Made by a program: the position numbers and the translations under genes. Under the pieces are notes generated by a model. It was given only the letters and a program-made list of their open reading frames with translations. It was not told where the DNA came from and did not search any database. From Bacillota bacterium (GTDB taxonomy: Bacteria > Bacillota > Clostridia > Lachnospirales > Lachnospiraceae), in the NCBI GenBank assembly GCA_023402845.1, contig JAEYFP010000008.1, forward strand, positions 62,001 to 126,000: DNA of 64,000 bases, in the 5' to 3' direction. Numbering within the stretch: the stretch's first letter is position 1; every line of letters begins with the position of its first letter. Of the stretch, positions 18,011 through 26,606 are shown in pieces.

Positions 18011-18934
18011 TTACAATCCGACACCCTCTGCAATGTCCTTTTGCATATCAATGACGGCGGCACGGCTTGCATCTGCGTAATGCTCCGCTCCATAGGAAGC
18101 ATATGCTTCGGATTTATACGCAGCAATAATGCCTCTGGAGGAATTGACAATCGCGCCAAGCCCATCCGAATTGAAAAATGGTTTTAAATCCTTGCCTGTG
18201 CCCCCCTGTGCGCCATAACCCGGCACCAGAATATATGCTTTCGGCATAATCGCCCGAAGCGTTCTGCCCATTTCAGGATAGGTCGCGCCGGCAACCGCCC
18301 CGATATAGCTATAGCTGTCGCCCATGCAGTCTGCTCCCCATTTAGCAACCTGCTCTCCAACATGCTCATAGAGCGGTCGCCCATCGATCAGCCGGTCTTG
18401 AAATTCACCGCTGCTTGGATTTGAAGTCTTTACAAGGATAAACAACCCCTTTTTTTCTTCCCTGCACACATCTGCAAACGGCTGAATACCATCTGTGCCC
18501 AGATAGGGATTGACTGTCGCAAAATCTTCGTTAAATACAGGGAACCTGCGTCCACCCACCTGCACTCTGCCCAGATGTGCGACTGCATAAGCTGCCGAGG
18601 TAGAACCGATATCACCGCGCTTGATGTCTCCGATCACAACAAGCCCTTTTTCCTTGCAATAATCAACTGTTTTCTGAAACGCAGCAAGTCCCGGAATACC
18701 AAACTGCTCGTACATGGCGATCTGTGGCTTCACTGCCGGGATCAGATCATATATGGCATCCACAATTCCCTTATTATACTGCCAAATTGCTTCTGCTGCT
18801 CCCTCCAGTGTTTCCCCCAGCTCTGTATAAGCTTTTTTTAGGATGTGCTCCGGAATATAAGAAAGCATCGGATCCAGCCCTGCCACAATAGGTGCATTTG
18901 TTTTCTTTATATTAGCGATTAACTTGTTGATCAT
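18011..18934 (-). CDS. pyrF: Orotidine 5'-phosphate decarboxylase, type 2
   Basis: A 307-residue enzyme that decarboxylates OMP to UMP, the last step of pyrimidine synthesis. The catalytic motif is VIGDIKRGDIGST (D-x-K-x-x-D, near residue 96). The long form, with the N-terminal AGLDP and a C-terminal SSRGI phosphate loop, is the type 2 family. The start follows AAGGAGA. No other pyr gene is adjacent; it lies downstream of nrdD but is separated by a terminator. Confidence 0.95.
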   Translation of the reverse strand: MINKLIANIKKTNAPIVAGLDPMLSYIPEHILKKAYTELGETLEGAAEAIWQYNKGIVDAIYDLIPAVKPQIAMYEQFGIPGLAAFQKTVDYCKEKGLVVIGDIKRGDIGSTSAAYAVAHLGRVQVGGRRFPVFNEDFATVNPYLGTDGIQPFADVCREEKKGLFILVKTSNPSSGEFQDRLIDGRPLYEHVGEQVAKWGADCMGDSYSYIGAVAGATYPEMGRTLRAIMPKAYILVPGYGAQGGTGKDLKPFFNSDGLGAIVNSSRGIIAAYKSEAYASYGAEHYADASRAAVIDMQKDIAEGVGL

Positions 18935-19034
18935 GTTGCGATAGTCTCCTTATTCACTTACTGATATCAATTTACAAAACAAAGTATATCATAGCCCTTT
19001 CATACAGGCAAGAAAGAATCAATTTCATATACGA

Positions 19035-19078
19035 CAAAAAATGCTGCCCGATGATTTTTCAATCATCAGCGCAGCATC
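19035..19078 (-). terminator. Intrinsic terminator after nrdD
   Basis: On the minus strand ATGCTGC (19077-19071) and GATGATT (19067-19061) pair with AATCATC and GCAGCAT, followed by a T-run at 19040-19036. Confidence 0.85.
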
Positions 19079-19092
19079 CCTTTTCTTTTACA

Positions 19093-21483
19093 CTATGCCA
19101 TCACGAGTGAGCACTCTTCGGCATATTTTTTAATATTGGAAACATTCACGTACTTTTGAAAGCTGTCGCCTTCCACAACTACGAGGGTCGGGGCCTGCAT
19201 CACACCATATCGCCTCGCAAGCTCTCCATTTTCCTCCGCATCGATCAGCAAATATTTTTCATCCTTTAAATATCCCTTTGCAAGCTTACAGTTGGGACAT
19301 GTCTTTGTCGTGAACAGATACCGGATATGTTCAACCGGGCTGATACATACCTCGTCCGAAGTTTCCAGACCTGATAACGTCACCATCGTCGCCGTCGGCC
19401 TTTTTATACTGGAATGATCGACATCATAAACGACTCTGTTTTTATATTCCTGCGCTTTTCCGTCGTTCCAGTTCTGTACCGGCCTGTAATAGCCTGTGAT
19501 ACGGCTGTATACCTCCGTAACAGCTCCGCAGTGCGGACAAGTCTTCTGCTCACCGGTCAGATAACCGTGCTCTTTGCAGACGGAGTAGGTCGGTGACAGT
19601 GTATAATAAGGCAGCTTATAATTCTCCGCAACCTTTTTCACCAAAGCGGCCGCCGCATTCCAGTCCGGGAGCTTTTCACCAAGGAATGCATGGAATACGG
19701 TCCCGGATGTATACAGTGTCTGTAACTCATCCTGAATATCCAACGCATCAAAAATATCGGCAGTGTAATCCACCGGCAGATGAGAACTGTTCGTATAATA
19801 CGGCGTATCTCCCGCCTTGCCTGCAGTCTTGATATTGGGCCAGCGTTTTTTATCATGTTTTGCCAAACGATAGGTCGTACTCTCCGCGGGAGTCGCCTCT
19901 AAATTATACAGGTCGCCATAGGTCTCCTGATAATCGGAAAGACGGCTGCGCATATGATTCAAAACTTCCTTTGTGAATTCCTGTGTCCTCTTATCAGTCA
20001 TATCGGCACGCAGCCAGTTTGCATTCAAGCCGACTTCATTCATGCCGATCAGGCCGATCGTTGAAAAGTGATTATCAAAGTTGCCGAGATAGCGCCTTGT
20101 ATACGGATACAGCCCCTCGTCCAGAAGTTTGGAAATGACGCCTCTCTTAATCTTTAAACTCCGTGCCGAAATATCCATCATGCGGTTTAAGCGCTTGTAA
20201 AAATCATCCTTATTCGCAGACAGATAGGCAATCCGCGGCATGTTGATCGTAACAACCCCGACAGACCCTGTGCTTTCCCCGGAACCGAAGAAACCACCCG
20301 TTTTTTTACGAAGCTCACGAAGATCTAAACGAAGCCTGCAGCACATACTTCTGACATCGCTCGGTTCCATGTCGCTGTTGATATAATTAGAGAAATACGG
20401 TGTTCCGTACTTTGATGTCATTTCAAATAACAGGCGGTTGTTTTCTGTATCGGACCAGTCGAAATCATTTGTGATGGAATAGGTCGGAATCGGATACTGG
20501 AAACCGCGTCCGTTTGCATCGCCCTCGATCATCGTCTCAATGAAGGCTTTGTTAATCATATCCATTTCTTTCTTGCAGTCCTTGTATTGAAAATCCATTT
20601 CCCTTCCGCCGACAAGTGCCGGCAGTTCGGCAAGGTCGTTTGGTACCGTCCAGTCAAGCGTAACATTAGAGAACGGCGCCTGAGTTCCCCAGCGGCTCGG
20701 TGTGTTCACGCCATATACAAATGCTTCAATGCACTTTTTCACTTCCCTGTAGCTTAATTGATCCACCTTTACAAACGGTGCAAGATATGTATCAAAGGAA
20801 GAAAACGCCTGTGCCCCTGCCCATTCGTTTTGCATAATGCCCAAGAAATTCACCATCTGGTTGCAGAGCACAGAAAGATGCGAAGCCGGTGCGGAGGTGA
20901 TTTTCCCGCTGATGCCGCCAAGCCCTTCCATAATTAACTGCTTTAAAGACCAGCCTGCACAGTAACCTGTCAGCATTGACAAATCGTGGATATGGACATC
21001 CGCATTCCTGTGAGCTTCTCCGATTTCCTGATCATAAATCTCAGAAAGCCAATAGTTTGCCGTCACAGCACCGGAATTACTCAGAATAAGTCCGCCGACG
21101 GAATAAGTAACTGTGGAATTTTCCTTTACACGCCAGTCCTCTATCTTAACATAGCTGTTTACAACATCCTTATAATCAAGAATCGTGGACTTCATATTGC
21201 GTATTTTTTCGCGCTGCTTCCGGTAAAGAATATACGCCTTGGCAACCTCCGTATAACCCGCCTGCTCAAGTACCGTTTCCACGCTGTCCTGAACAGCTTC
21301 CACATGAATCATGTTTTCTTTCATTTTTGCTTGAAAATCAGCGGTCACACGCAGTGCAAGCAAGTCAATGATATCATTGTTATACTGCTTATCACACGCG
21401 ACAAATGCCTTCATAATTGCATCGTTGATTTTTGACAGATTAAAATCCGCAATTTCCCCATCTCTCTTTACTACATTGAACAT
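19093..21483 (-). CDS. nrdD: Anaerobic ribonucleoside-triphosphate reductase with C-terminal redoxin domain
   Basis: A 796-residue class III reductase that makes dNTPs under anoxia. An ATP-cone covers residues ~1-90, the glycyl-radical barrel follows, a Cys-rich Zn site is visible (CKEHGYLTGEQKTCPHCG), and the radical loop is SRITGYYRP with the Gly near 664. After this canonical end there is an extra ~76-residue thioredoxin/glutaredoxin-like domain with CPNC (near 729-732) and the cis-Pro stretch QAPTLVV. The start is ATG 21483 after AAGGGAG; an in-frame TTG at 21504 lies upstream of that site. The activase nrdG is not in the window. Confidence 0.95.
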   Translation of the reverse strand: MFNVVKRDGEIADFNLSKINDAIMKAFVACDKQYNNDIIDLLALRVTADFQAKMKENMIHVEAVQDSVETVLEQAGYTEVAKAYILYRKQREKIRNMKSTILDYKDVVNSYVKIEDWRVKENSTVTYSVGGLILSNSGAVTANYWLSEIYDQEIGEAHRNADVHIHDLSMLTGYCAGWSLKQLIMEGLGGISGKITSAPASHLSVLCNQMVNFLGIMQNEWAGAQAFSSFDTYLAPFVKVDQLSYREVKKCIEAFVYGVNTPSRWGTQAPFSNVTLDWTVPNDLAELPALVGGREMDFQYKDCKKEMDMINKAFIETMIEGDANGRGFQYPIPTYSITNDFDWSDTENNRLLFEMTSKYGTPYFSNYINSDMEPSDVRSMCCRLRLDLRELRKKTGGFFGSGESTGSVGVVTINMPRIAYLSANKDDFYKRLNRMMDISARSLKIKRGVISKLLDEGLYPYTRRYLGNFDNHFSTIGLIGMNEVGLNANWLRADMTDKRTQEFTKEVLNHMRSRLSDYQETYGDLYNLEATPAESTTYRLAKHDKKRWPNIKTAGKAGDTPYYTNSSHLPVDYTADIFDALDIQDELQTLYTSGTVFHAFLGEKLPDWNAAAALVKKVAENYKLPYYTLSPTYSVCKEHGYLTGEQKTCPHCGAVTEVYSRITGYYRPVQNWNDGKAQEYKNRVVYDVDHSSIKRPTATMVTLSGLETSDEVCISPVEHIRYLFTTKTCPNCKLAKGYLKDEKYLLIDAEENGELARRYGVMQAPTLVVVEGDSFQKYVNVSNIKKYAEECSLVMA

Positions 21484-21513
21484 CCCATTACTCCCTTCCC
21501 TCAATTTTATCTT

Positions 21514-21635
21514 CTGCGCGCACAGCCTTTATTCTGCGTGCGCAGCTGCACATTTCATGTTCTTTGTCAGGAAATCCGAAGGATTTTCTATCAAAGAACC
21601 AAATCACCCGGCAACAGTCCGCCCTGCCGGGTGAT
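21514..21635 (-). promoter_or_regulatory. Structured 5' leader of nrdD with three hairpins
   Basis: Between the promoter and nrdD the transcript can form three helices. The first is an 11-bp perfect stem (21635-21625 with 21613-21603). The second has an 8-bp stem GTTCTTTG/CAAAGAAC (21599-21592 with 21566-21559) and an inner 7-of-8 stem. The third pairs 21545-21534 with 21525-21514 at 11 of 12 positions. The first hairpin could also serve as an imperfect terminator for hflX. I do not recognise a named riboswitch class. Confidence 0.6.
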
Positions 21636-21654
21636 TAGAAGATTAATTAAGAAA

Positions 21655-21683
21655 AGTATAGCATCGGGGAATGGAAAAGTCAA
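21655..21683 (-). promoter_or_regulatory. nrdD promoter
   Basis: The minus strand has TTGACT (21683-21678), 17 bp, then TATACT (21660-21655), which would start transcription near 21648 and leave a leader of about 165 nt. Confidence 0.75.
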
Positions 21684-21689
21684 CTAGAA

Positions 21690-21737
21690 ATACCATATCT
21701 TATGTCAGCTTTTAATCAATAACACAAGATATTGTGT
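21690..21737. promoter_or_regulatory. Two NrdR-like boxes upstream of nrdD
   Basis: ACACAAGATATTGTGT (21722-21737) matches the NrdR consensus ACACWATATATWGTGT at 15 of 16 positions. A weaker copy, ATACCATATCTTATGT (21690-21705), starts 32 bp away, the helical spacing known for NrdR box pairs. They lie just upstream of the -35 element. Confidence 0.75.
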
Positions 21738-21746
21738 TTTGACGTG

Positions 21747-22982
21747 TCAGACGACGGTATAATAAAGTTCCTTCGGAACATACGCTTTCACGTAAATCCC
21801 CTCCGCCCGGTACTCCTCTTCCAAGAGTCTTCCGCTCTTTCTGATCTTTTGTATGACCGCTGTTTCAGAATACGGAATCAGTCGTTCCAAGAGCAGATTA
21901 CCTTCAGTAAGCATTCGAACCACGAGGCTTTCAAGCTCCTCAAAGCCGGCTCCTGTCTTCGCAGAAATTTTTAATACGGCATCAGCCTTCAAATCTTTGG
22001 ATAGGATTTGCTCTGTTATTTGATCTTGTTTATTAAACAGCGTGATTACTTTTTTATTGGAAATTTCAAGCTCCCTGAGCGTCTCGTATACAACATGCAT
22101 CTGAATGTCCCTATCAGGACTTGCGGCATCCACGACATGAAAAATCAGATCCGCATAGTTCGCTTCCTCAAGTGTACTGCGAAAGGCATCGATCAGATGA
22201 TGCGGCAGCTTTCTGATAAATCCTACCGTATCGGTTAAAAGTACTTCCTGCTTATCGGGAAGCTTCCAAATGCGTGTCGTCGGATCAAGTGTGGCAAATA
22301 CCTTGTCCTCTTCGAGCACCGACGAGCCTGTCAGAACGTTTAACAGCGTTGATTTTCCGGCATTGGTATAGCCAACGATCGCAATGACCGGCAACCCGCT
22401 TTTTTTACGCTGCTTGCGCGTCTCCTCACGGTGCCTTTTGACATCCTTTAATTCTCTGTTTAGAACTGCCATCCGTTTATTGATAAGGCGCCGGTCCATT
22501 TCGAGTTTTTTTTCGCCGGGCCCCCTTGTGCCTATACCGCCTCCAAGTCTTGACATCGAACGGCCAAGCCCTGTCAGACGTGCCTGTGCATAAGTGAGCT
22601 GTGCCAGCTCAACCTGTATCTTTCCCTCCGCGCTCATCGCACGTTTGGCAAAGATATCCAATATAATCAAAGTCCGGTCCATGACCTTGACATCGACCGC
22701 ATCTGTCAGGCTCCTCAACTGTACCGGAGACAGCTCATCATCGCAAATCACACCGGTCGCCTCTGTTTCCCATATCAAATCCTTCAGTTCTTCCAGCTTT
22801 CCTTTTCCGAGATAGGTGACCGGATGCACCTGCTCCCTGTTCTGCACAAGCCTGCCGACCGCAGCGGCACCCGCTGTTTCAGCCAGCTCAGAAAGCTCAT
22901 CCAGGCTTTGTGCACCGTTTTCCTCTTCACCTGAATTCACCGCAAACAGAACGACCCGTTCCTGCTCCTTAAGAGTTTCCAT
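21747..22982 (-). CDS. hflX: Ribosome-associated GTPase HflX
   Basis: A 411-residue GTPase that splits stalled ribosomes in other bacteria. The N-terminal HflX domain has YLGKGKLEEL and the linker has RGPGEKKLEMDRR. The GTPase part has G1 GYTNAGKST, G3 DTVGFI and G4 NKQD. The ATG lies 18 bp after the preceding TPR gene, behind AGGAAA, so the two are likely cotranscribed. It ends within 10 bp of the NrdR-like boxes. Confidence 0.95.
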   Translation of the reverse strand: METLKEQERVVLFAVNSGEEENGAQSLDELSELAETAGAAAVGRLVQNREQVHPVTYLGKGKLEELKDLIWETEATGVICDDELSPVQLRSLTDAVDVKVMDRTLIILDIFAKRAMSAEGKIQVELAQLTYAQARLTGLGRSMSRLGGGIGTRGPGEKKLEMDRRLINKRMAVLNRELKDVKRHREETRKQRKKSGLPVIAIVGYTNAGKSTLLNVLTGSSVLEEDKVFATLDPTTRIWKLPDKQEVLLTDTVGFIRKLPHHLIDAFRSTLEEANYADLIFHVVDAASPDRDIQMHVVYETLRELEISNKKVITLFNKQDQITEQILSKDLKADAVLKISAKTGAGFEELESLVVRMLTEGNLLLERLIPYSETAVIQKIRKSGRLLEEEYRAEGIYVKAYVPKELYYTVV

Positions 22983-23000
22983 ATCGTTTCCTGATTTCCT

Positions 23001-24080
23001 TTATCTTGTCTTTAAAAATTCATATTCCCGAATCGCTTTTTTGTCGTCCGGATACAGCTTTAAATATTCCTCCATCTGCACTGCCGCCTTTTTAAACTCA
23101 GTCAGATATTCGTATGCAACAATTTCATTAAATTTCAGGCTCTGCATATAAGACGTGTCCCCTGTCGCAATGCCGCTCTCAAATGCGGAAAGCGCGCCCT
23201 GATAATCTTTCAAATTCATCTTTGCAAGTCCTAGCTGGTCATAGACCGCAGCCGACTCCGGATTTTTATCCAAAAAAGTCGTATAGAGCGAAACAGCATA
23301 ATTGATGTCGCCAAGCGCCTCATAAGTTTTTCCGAGATAGAGCACCATATCCTCCGAATCCTTTGTTTCACGCGCTTTTTCAAGGTAATTCCTCGCATCT
23401 TCATAAGAACCAAGATAATAGTTGAAAATACCGAGCTGATAATCGCTCATTTTTCCGTTGCTTTCCATGGCGCGGTTGATATAGGCCTTTCCGTCCTCCT
23501 GATATCCCGCTTCATCCAGGTCATCATAAATATGGATATACATATCATAATCCGACGGAGCAAGCGATACTGCCTTTTCAAAATCAGCAAGAGCCTTTTC
23601 CTTTTTTTCCTGAGCCAGCCACACCTTGCCTCGCAGGTAATACGCATTCGCATCCTTTTCATTCATAGCAAGAATCGCCGAATAGGTATCACACGCCTCC
23701 TCCAGCTCACCGCCCTTATACTCGGCAAGCGCAAGGTAATAGGAAATGTCGTATTCGATCTTGTGTATCTTTCCGTCGGACTCCTTAAGTGCTGCCTCAA
23801 ACGAGCGAATTGCTTCCTCATACTGCGCCAGTCCGAGATAGGCCATACCCTGACCTCTGCTTGCCAGCTGTTTATCCTCTCCTGCCACAAGCGCCGCCTC
23901 AAAATATCCGGATGCCGCACTGTAATCAAGCGCCTCAAGTGCTTCCATTCCAAGTGTGATATTGTCCTTGCTCTTCTTTGTCACACCGCAGCCGCTAAGC
24001 AAAAGCAAAGCACACAGACCCGCGCACAAACAAATCAGTCCAACCGTTCTCTCCACATTTTTTAATAAAATCTTTTGCAT
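23001..24080 (-). CDS. Tetratricopeptide-repeat lipoprotein
   Basis: A 359-residue exported lipoprotein: hydrophobic N-terminus with lipobox LLLSGCG (Cys near residue 31), then about eight TPR units, for example YLGLAQYEEAIRSFEAALKE and YYLRGKVWLAQEKKEKALAD. TPR proteins act as binding platforms; the partner is unknown. It precedes hflX in the same transcript. Confidence 0.85.
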   Translation of the reverse strand: MQKILLKNVERTVGLICLCAGLCALLLLSGCGVTKKSKDNITLGMEALEALDYSAASGYFEAALVAGEDKQLASRGQGMAYLGLAQYEEAIRSFEAALKESDGKIHKIEYDISYYLALAEYKGGELEEACDTYSAILAMNEKDANAYYLRGKVWLAQEKKEKALADFEKAVSLAPSDYDMYIHIYDDLDEAGYQEDGKAYINRAMESNGKMSDYQLGIFNYYLGSYEDARNYLEKARETKDSEDMVLYLGKTYEALGDINYAVSLYTTFLDKNPESAAVYDQLGLAKMNLKDYQGALSAFESGIATGDTSYMQSLKFNEIVAYEYLTEFKKAAVQMEEYLKLYPDDKKAIREYEFLKTR

Positions 24081-24195
24081 GGCAACCTCTTTTGCATTGT
24101 ATCAAACAACTGCTTTCCCGCGGCAGTTTTTACCGCGCTGTTCCTTCTTAGTATAGGTGAAAAATCAGAAATTATCAACCGTTCATTTATTATAA

Positions 24196-24403
24196 GGAAT
24201 TACGATGGCTGAATCGCAGTTACTGTTCACGGGTGACATACGCGACGTGTTTTTTGTGAGTGAAGCGAAGCGAAAGTCACAGAAAACCGGAGAATTGCAG
24301 CGCCAAAACGCTATCTTTGCGTTTTGTGTGCATCGCATAGGGTGTTGCTGGTCGCGGAACTGCTGTATTTTACAGTGGAGTGAACAGTAACGAATCGTAA
24401 TCC
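24196..24403. repeat. MITE-like element with inverted ends (GTTACTGTTCAC)
   Basis: GTTACTGTTCAC (24219-24230) faces its exact inverse GTGAACAGTAAC (24380-24391). Outside these, TTACGAT (24200-24206) faces ATCGTAA (24394-24400). The ~208-bp element carries no plausible gene. It fills most of the 392-bp gap between the TPR and TraX-like genes; related 12-mers occur at 47856, 52960 and 61760. Confidence 0.65.
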
Positions 24404-24472
24404 AAAATCCGTTGTAAATTTTGGTATTGCATGATACACTTAACAATATTGCAAAATTCAGGAGAAAACACC

Positions 24473-25243
24473 ATGTATCAGCCAGAAGAACCGGTCTTAT
24501 CAAACGAACAGCCTGCCTCCATACGCCATTTCGGGCTGTCCGGAAGTACACTGAAGCTCATTGCCATGCTTTCGATGCTGACAGACCATATCGGAGCCGT
24601 CATTGTTGGACCCTATACGGATGCAGTTCTGGAAACAGTAGGTTATGAAACTGTCCGCAGGCTGAGTGTCTGCTATGATCTGCTTCGTGATATCGGAAGG
24701 ATTGCCTTTCCTATTTTTTGTTTTCTTCTTATCGAAGGTTTTCTTCATACAAAGAATGTATGGCGCTATGCCGGAAGGTTATTGCTGTTCGCCGCCATAT
24801 CTGAAATACCGTTCGATTTGGCATTTCAAAACAAGATTTTTAATATAAACTCTCAAAACGTATTCTTCACGCTGCTGATCGGCCTGCTGATGCTGATCGG
24901 CCTTAAATCTATCAAAGAGCTGCTGCAGATTCCGGTGTTTATCAAAACTCTTTTATCACTCCTGACAGTTATCGTCTCAATGCTTGCCGCTTATTATCTA
25001 AAGACCGATTACAGCTATATCGGTGTTTTTTGCATCGCTGTACTCTATCTTTTCAGCCGCAAACGGATCGGCCAGGCAATTGCGGGAGCCGTATCCTTCT
25101 GCTGGGAAATTCCTGCTCCGCTCGCATTTATTCCTATTTTCTTTTACAACGGAAAGCGCGGATGGAAAATGAAATATGTCTTTTATCTCTTTTATCCGCT
25201 CCATCTGCTCATCTTATCCATGATTGCGATGGCAATCATTTAG
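24473..25243 (+). CDS. TraX family membrane protein
   Basis: A 256-residue polytopic membrane protein of the TraX family (PF05857), known from F-pilin N-acetylation but widespread in Firmicutes chromosomes, where it probably acylates another target. The family stretches MLTDHIGAV and GRIAFPIFCFLLIEGF are clear, with about seven membrane segments. The start is ATG 24473 after AGGAG. It overlaps the convergent DUF2974 gene by 8 bp. No conjugation genes are nearby. Confidence 0.85.
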   Translation: MYQPEEPVLSNEQPASIRHFGLSGSTLKLIAMLSMLTDHIGAVIVGPYTDAVLETVGYETVRRLSVCYDLLRDIGRIAFPIFCFLLIEGFLHTKNVWRYAGRLLLFAAISEIPFDLAFQNKIFNINSQNVFFTLLIGLLMLIGLKSIKELLQIPVFIKTLLSLLTVIVSMLAAYYLKTDYSYIGVFCIAVLYLFSRKRIGQAIAGAVSFCWEIPAPLAFIPIFFYNGKRGWKMKYVFYLFYPLHLLILSMIAMAII

Positions 25244-26378
25244 TTCGGTCTTTTTGCAGTTTTTCAATTTCCGGCTGTACCTTTTTTGTGACCTTCAGCT
25301 TAATGATTTCGGACATTTCCTTAAAAAGTCCCTTTATGACGAGCTTCATCATTTCCTTGGAATCCGCATCCATCTCCTCAATCGCATTCATGATCGCCGC
25401 GGAATTCTTTTTTAAATCCGTCTTTAAATCAATGAGTGTCGCGGCTCCCGGCGCATTAATGACCGCAAAGAGCTGTTCCACAAATTCCTTAAGCTGCTCC
25501 ACATCCATTCCACGAATCCATTGGTTGACGGATTCATCTCTCATTTCCACATGCTTATACAACCCGCCCACTTTTTTAAAGTCCGCACCGTCCACGATCC
25601 AGTTATACGGGTCATGCTGCAAGAGACCAAAACTCCTGCATTCAATAACCTCATAATTTTCCTGCGACTGCAGCAGCATTCCGACAAGAGAGGAATGAGG
25701 AATCAGCTTATGCACCCGATCCTTAATTTCGTCAAAATCACCGCTGTCCAGCACTTCCTGCCGAAAACCCGGGCCATCGTGACTATATATTTTAATGATG
25801 CGCTTCTTTACCGCATCCTTGCATTTCATGGAGGCATAAACCGCCAGATTTCCTCCCTTGGAATGTCCGCCGACGTAAAAACCGCCCGAGACATGATCCG
25901 ACGCAAGGTTTAAATACTGTACAGCCTTCTTCTGCGCCGGAACAGGCGTCTGAAACGCCATGTTAAAATCCTCCTTCCAGCCGACAATCGACTCATCCGT
26001 TCCTCGAAATGCGACATAAACAAGCCCCTCTGCGAATAAATACGTAATGGCGGAAAACTGGATTTCCCAGCCGGCATCCACAATGTTTACATAATCATTC
26101 AGGCGCATGTTCTGAAATCGTCTGCTTTCGATCGCCGCCCTGAAAAGAGCCTTATTCACCTTTTCATAACGCTCATCGTCAAACAGATGCAAAAAATCCA
26201 CATGCTCCGGCAGATCCTTCAGAAGAACGGAGGGACAGTTTTTGTTCACCCCCGGCACCATCCCGTCATATTTCAAATAGGAAAGCTGCGACAGCACAAG
26301 ACTGTCCACATCATTAAAGGGCTCTTCTGTTATGGAATACTTTCCAAATTCTTTTACATAATCAATGACATTTTTCAT
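25236..26378 (-). CDS. DUF2974 (Mbeg1-like) alpha/beta-hydrolase family protein
   Basis: A 380-residue cytoplasmic protein of the DUF2974 family, related to class 3 lipases. VYVAFRGTDES resembles the lipase oxyanion region and VGGHSKGGNLA holds the nucleophile serine in a G-H-S-K-G context; Asp and His candidates follow (YSHDGPGF). The C-terminal third (about residues 290-375) is charged and helical. The start is ATG 26378 behind AGGAGG. The substrate is not known. Confidence 0.8.
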   Translation of the reverse strand: MKNVIDYVKEFGKYSITEEPFNDVDSLVLSQLSYLKYDGMVPGVNKNCPSVLLKDLPEHVDFLHLFDDERYEKVNKALFRAAIESRRFQNMRLNDYVNIVDAGWEIQFSAITYLFAEGLVYVAFRGTDESIVGWKEDFNMAFQTPVPAQKKAVQYLNLASDHVSGGFYVGGHSKGGNLAVYASMKCKDAVKKRIIKIYSHDGPGFRQEVLDSGDFDEIKDRVHKLIPHSSLVGMLLQSQENYEVIECRSFGLLQHDPYNWIVDGADFKKVGGLYKHVEMRDESVNQWIRGMDVEQLKEFVEQLFAVINAPGAATLIDLKTDLKKNSAAIMNAIEEMDADSKEMMKLVIKGLFKEMSEIIKLKVTKKVQPEIEKLQKDRTK

Positions 26379-26606
26379 GTGCGTATGCCTCCTGTCTCTC
26401 CCTTCCGGAACAAAAGTGTGCCCGCGAATTCTCACGACGAGCGCGGTTGACATACTATCTGTTAATACGTACCCTTATAGTATAGCAACATTTCCTTTTT
26501 CTAACAACCGTAAAGTAAACGAGTCCCTCCAAATTTGTTTACACCGATTTTTTATAGTGTTATACTTGCATAGAGCACTTATGATCTAAATTCGGAGGCT
26601 ATTGCC

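Noticed and set aside
21603..21635. A strong terminator for hflX only
   Set aside because: It lacks a clean T-run and lies downstream of a near-consensus promoter, so it belongs at least partly to the nrdD leader.
24183..24551. A 122-codon ORF on the minus strand across the repeat element
   Set aside because: It runs through inverted repeats and into the TraX start region and has no ribosome-binding site or family similarity.
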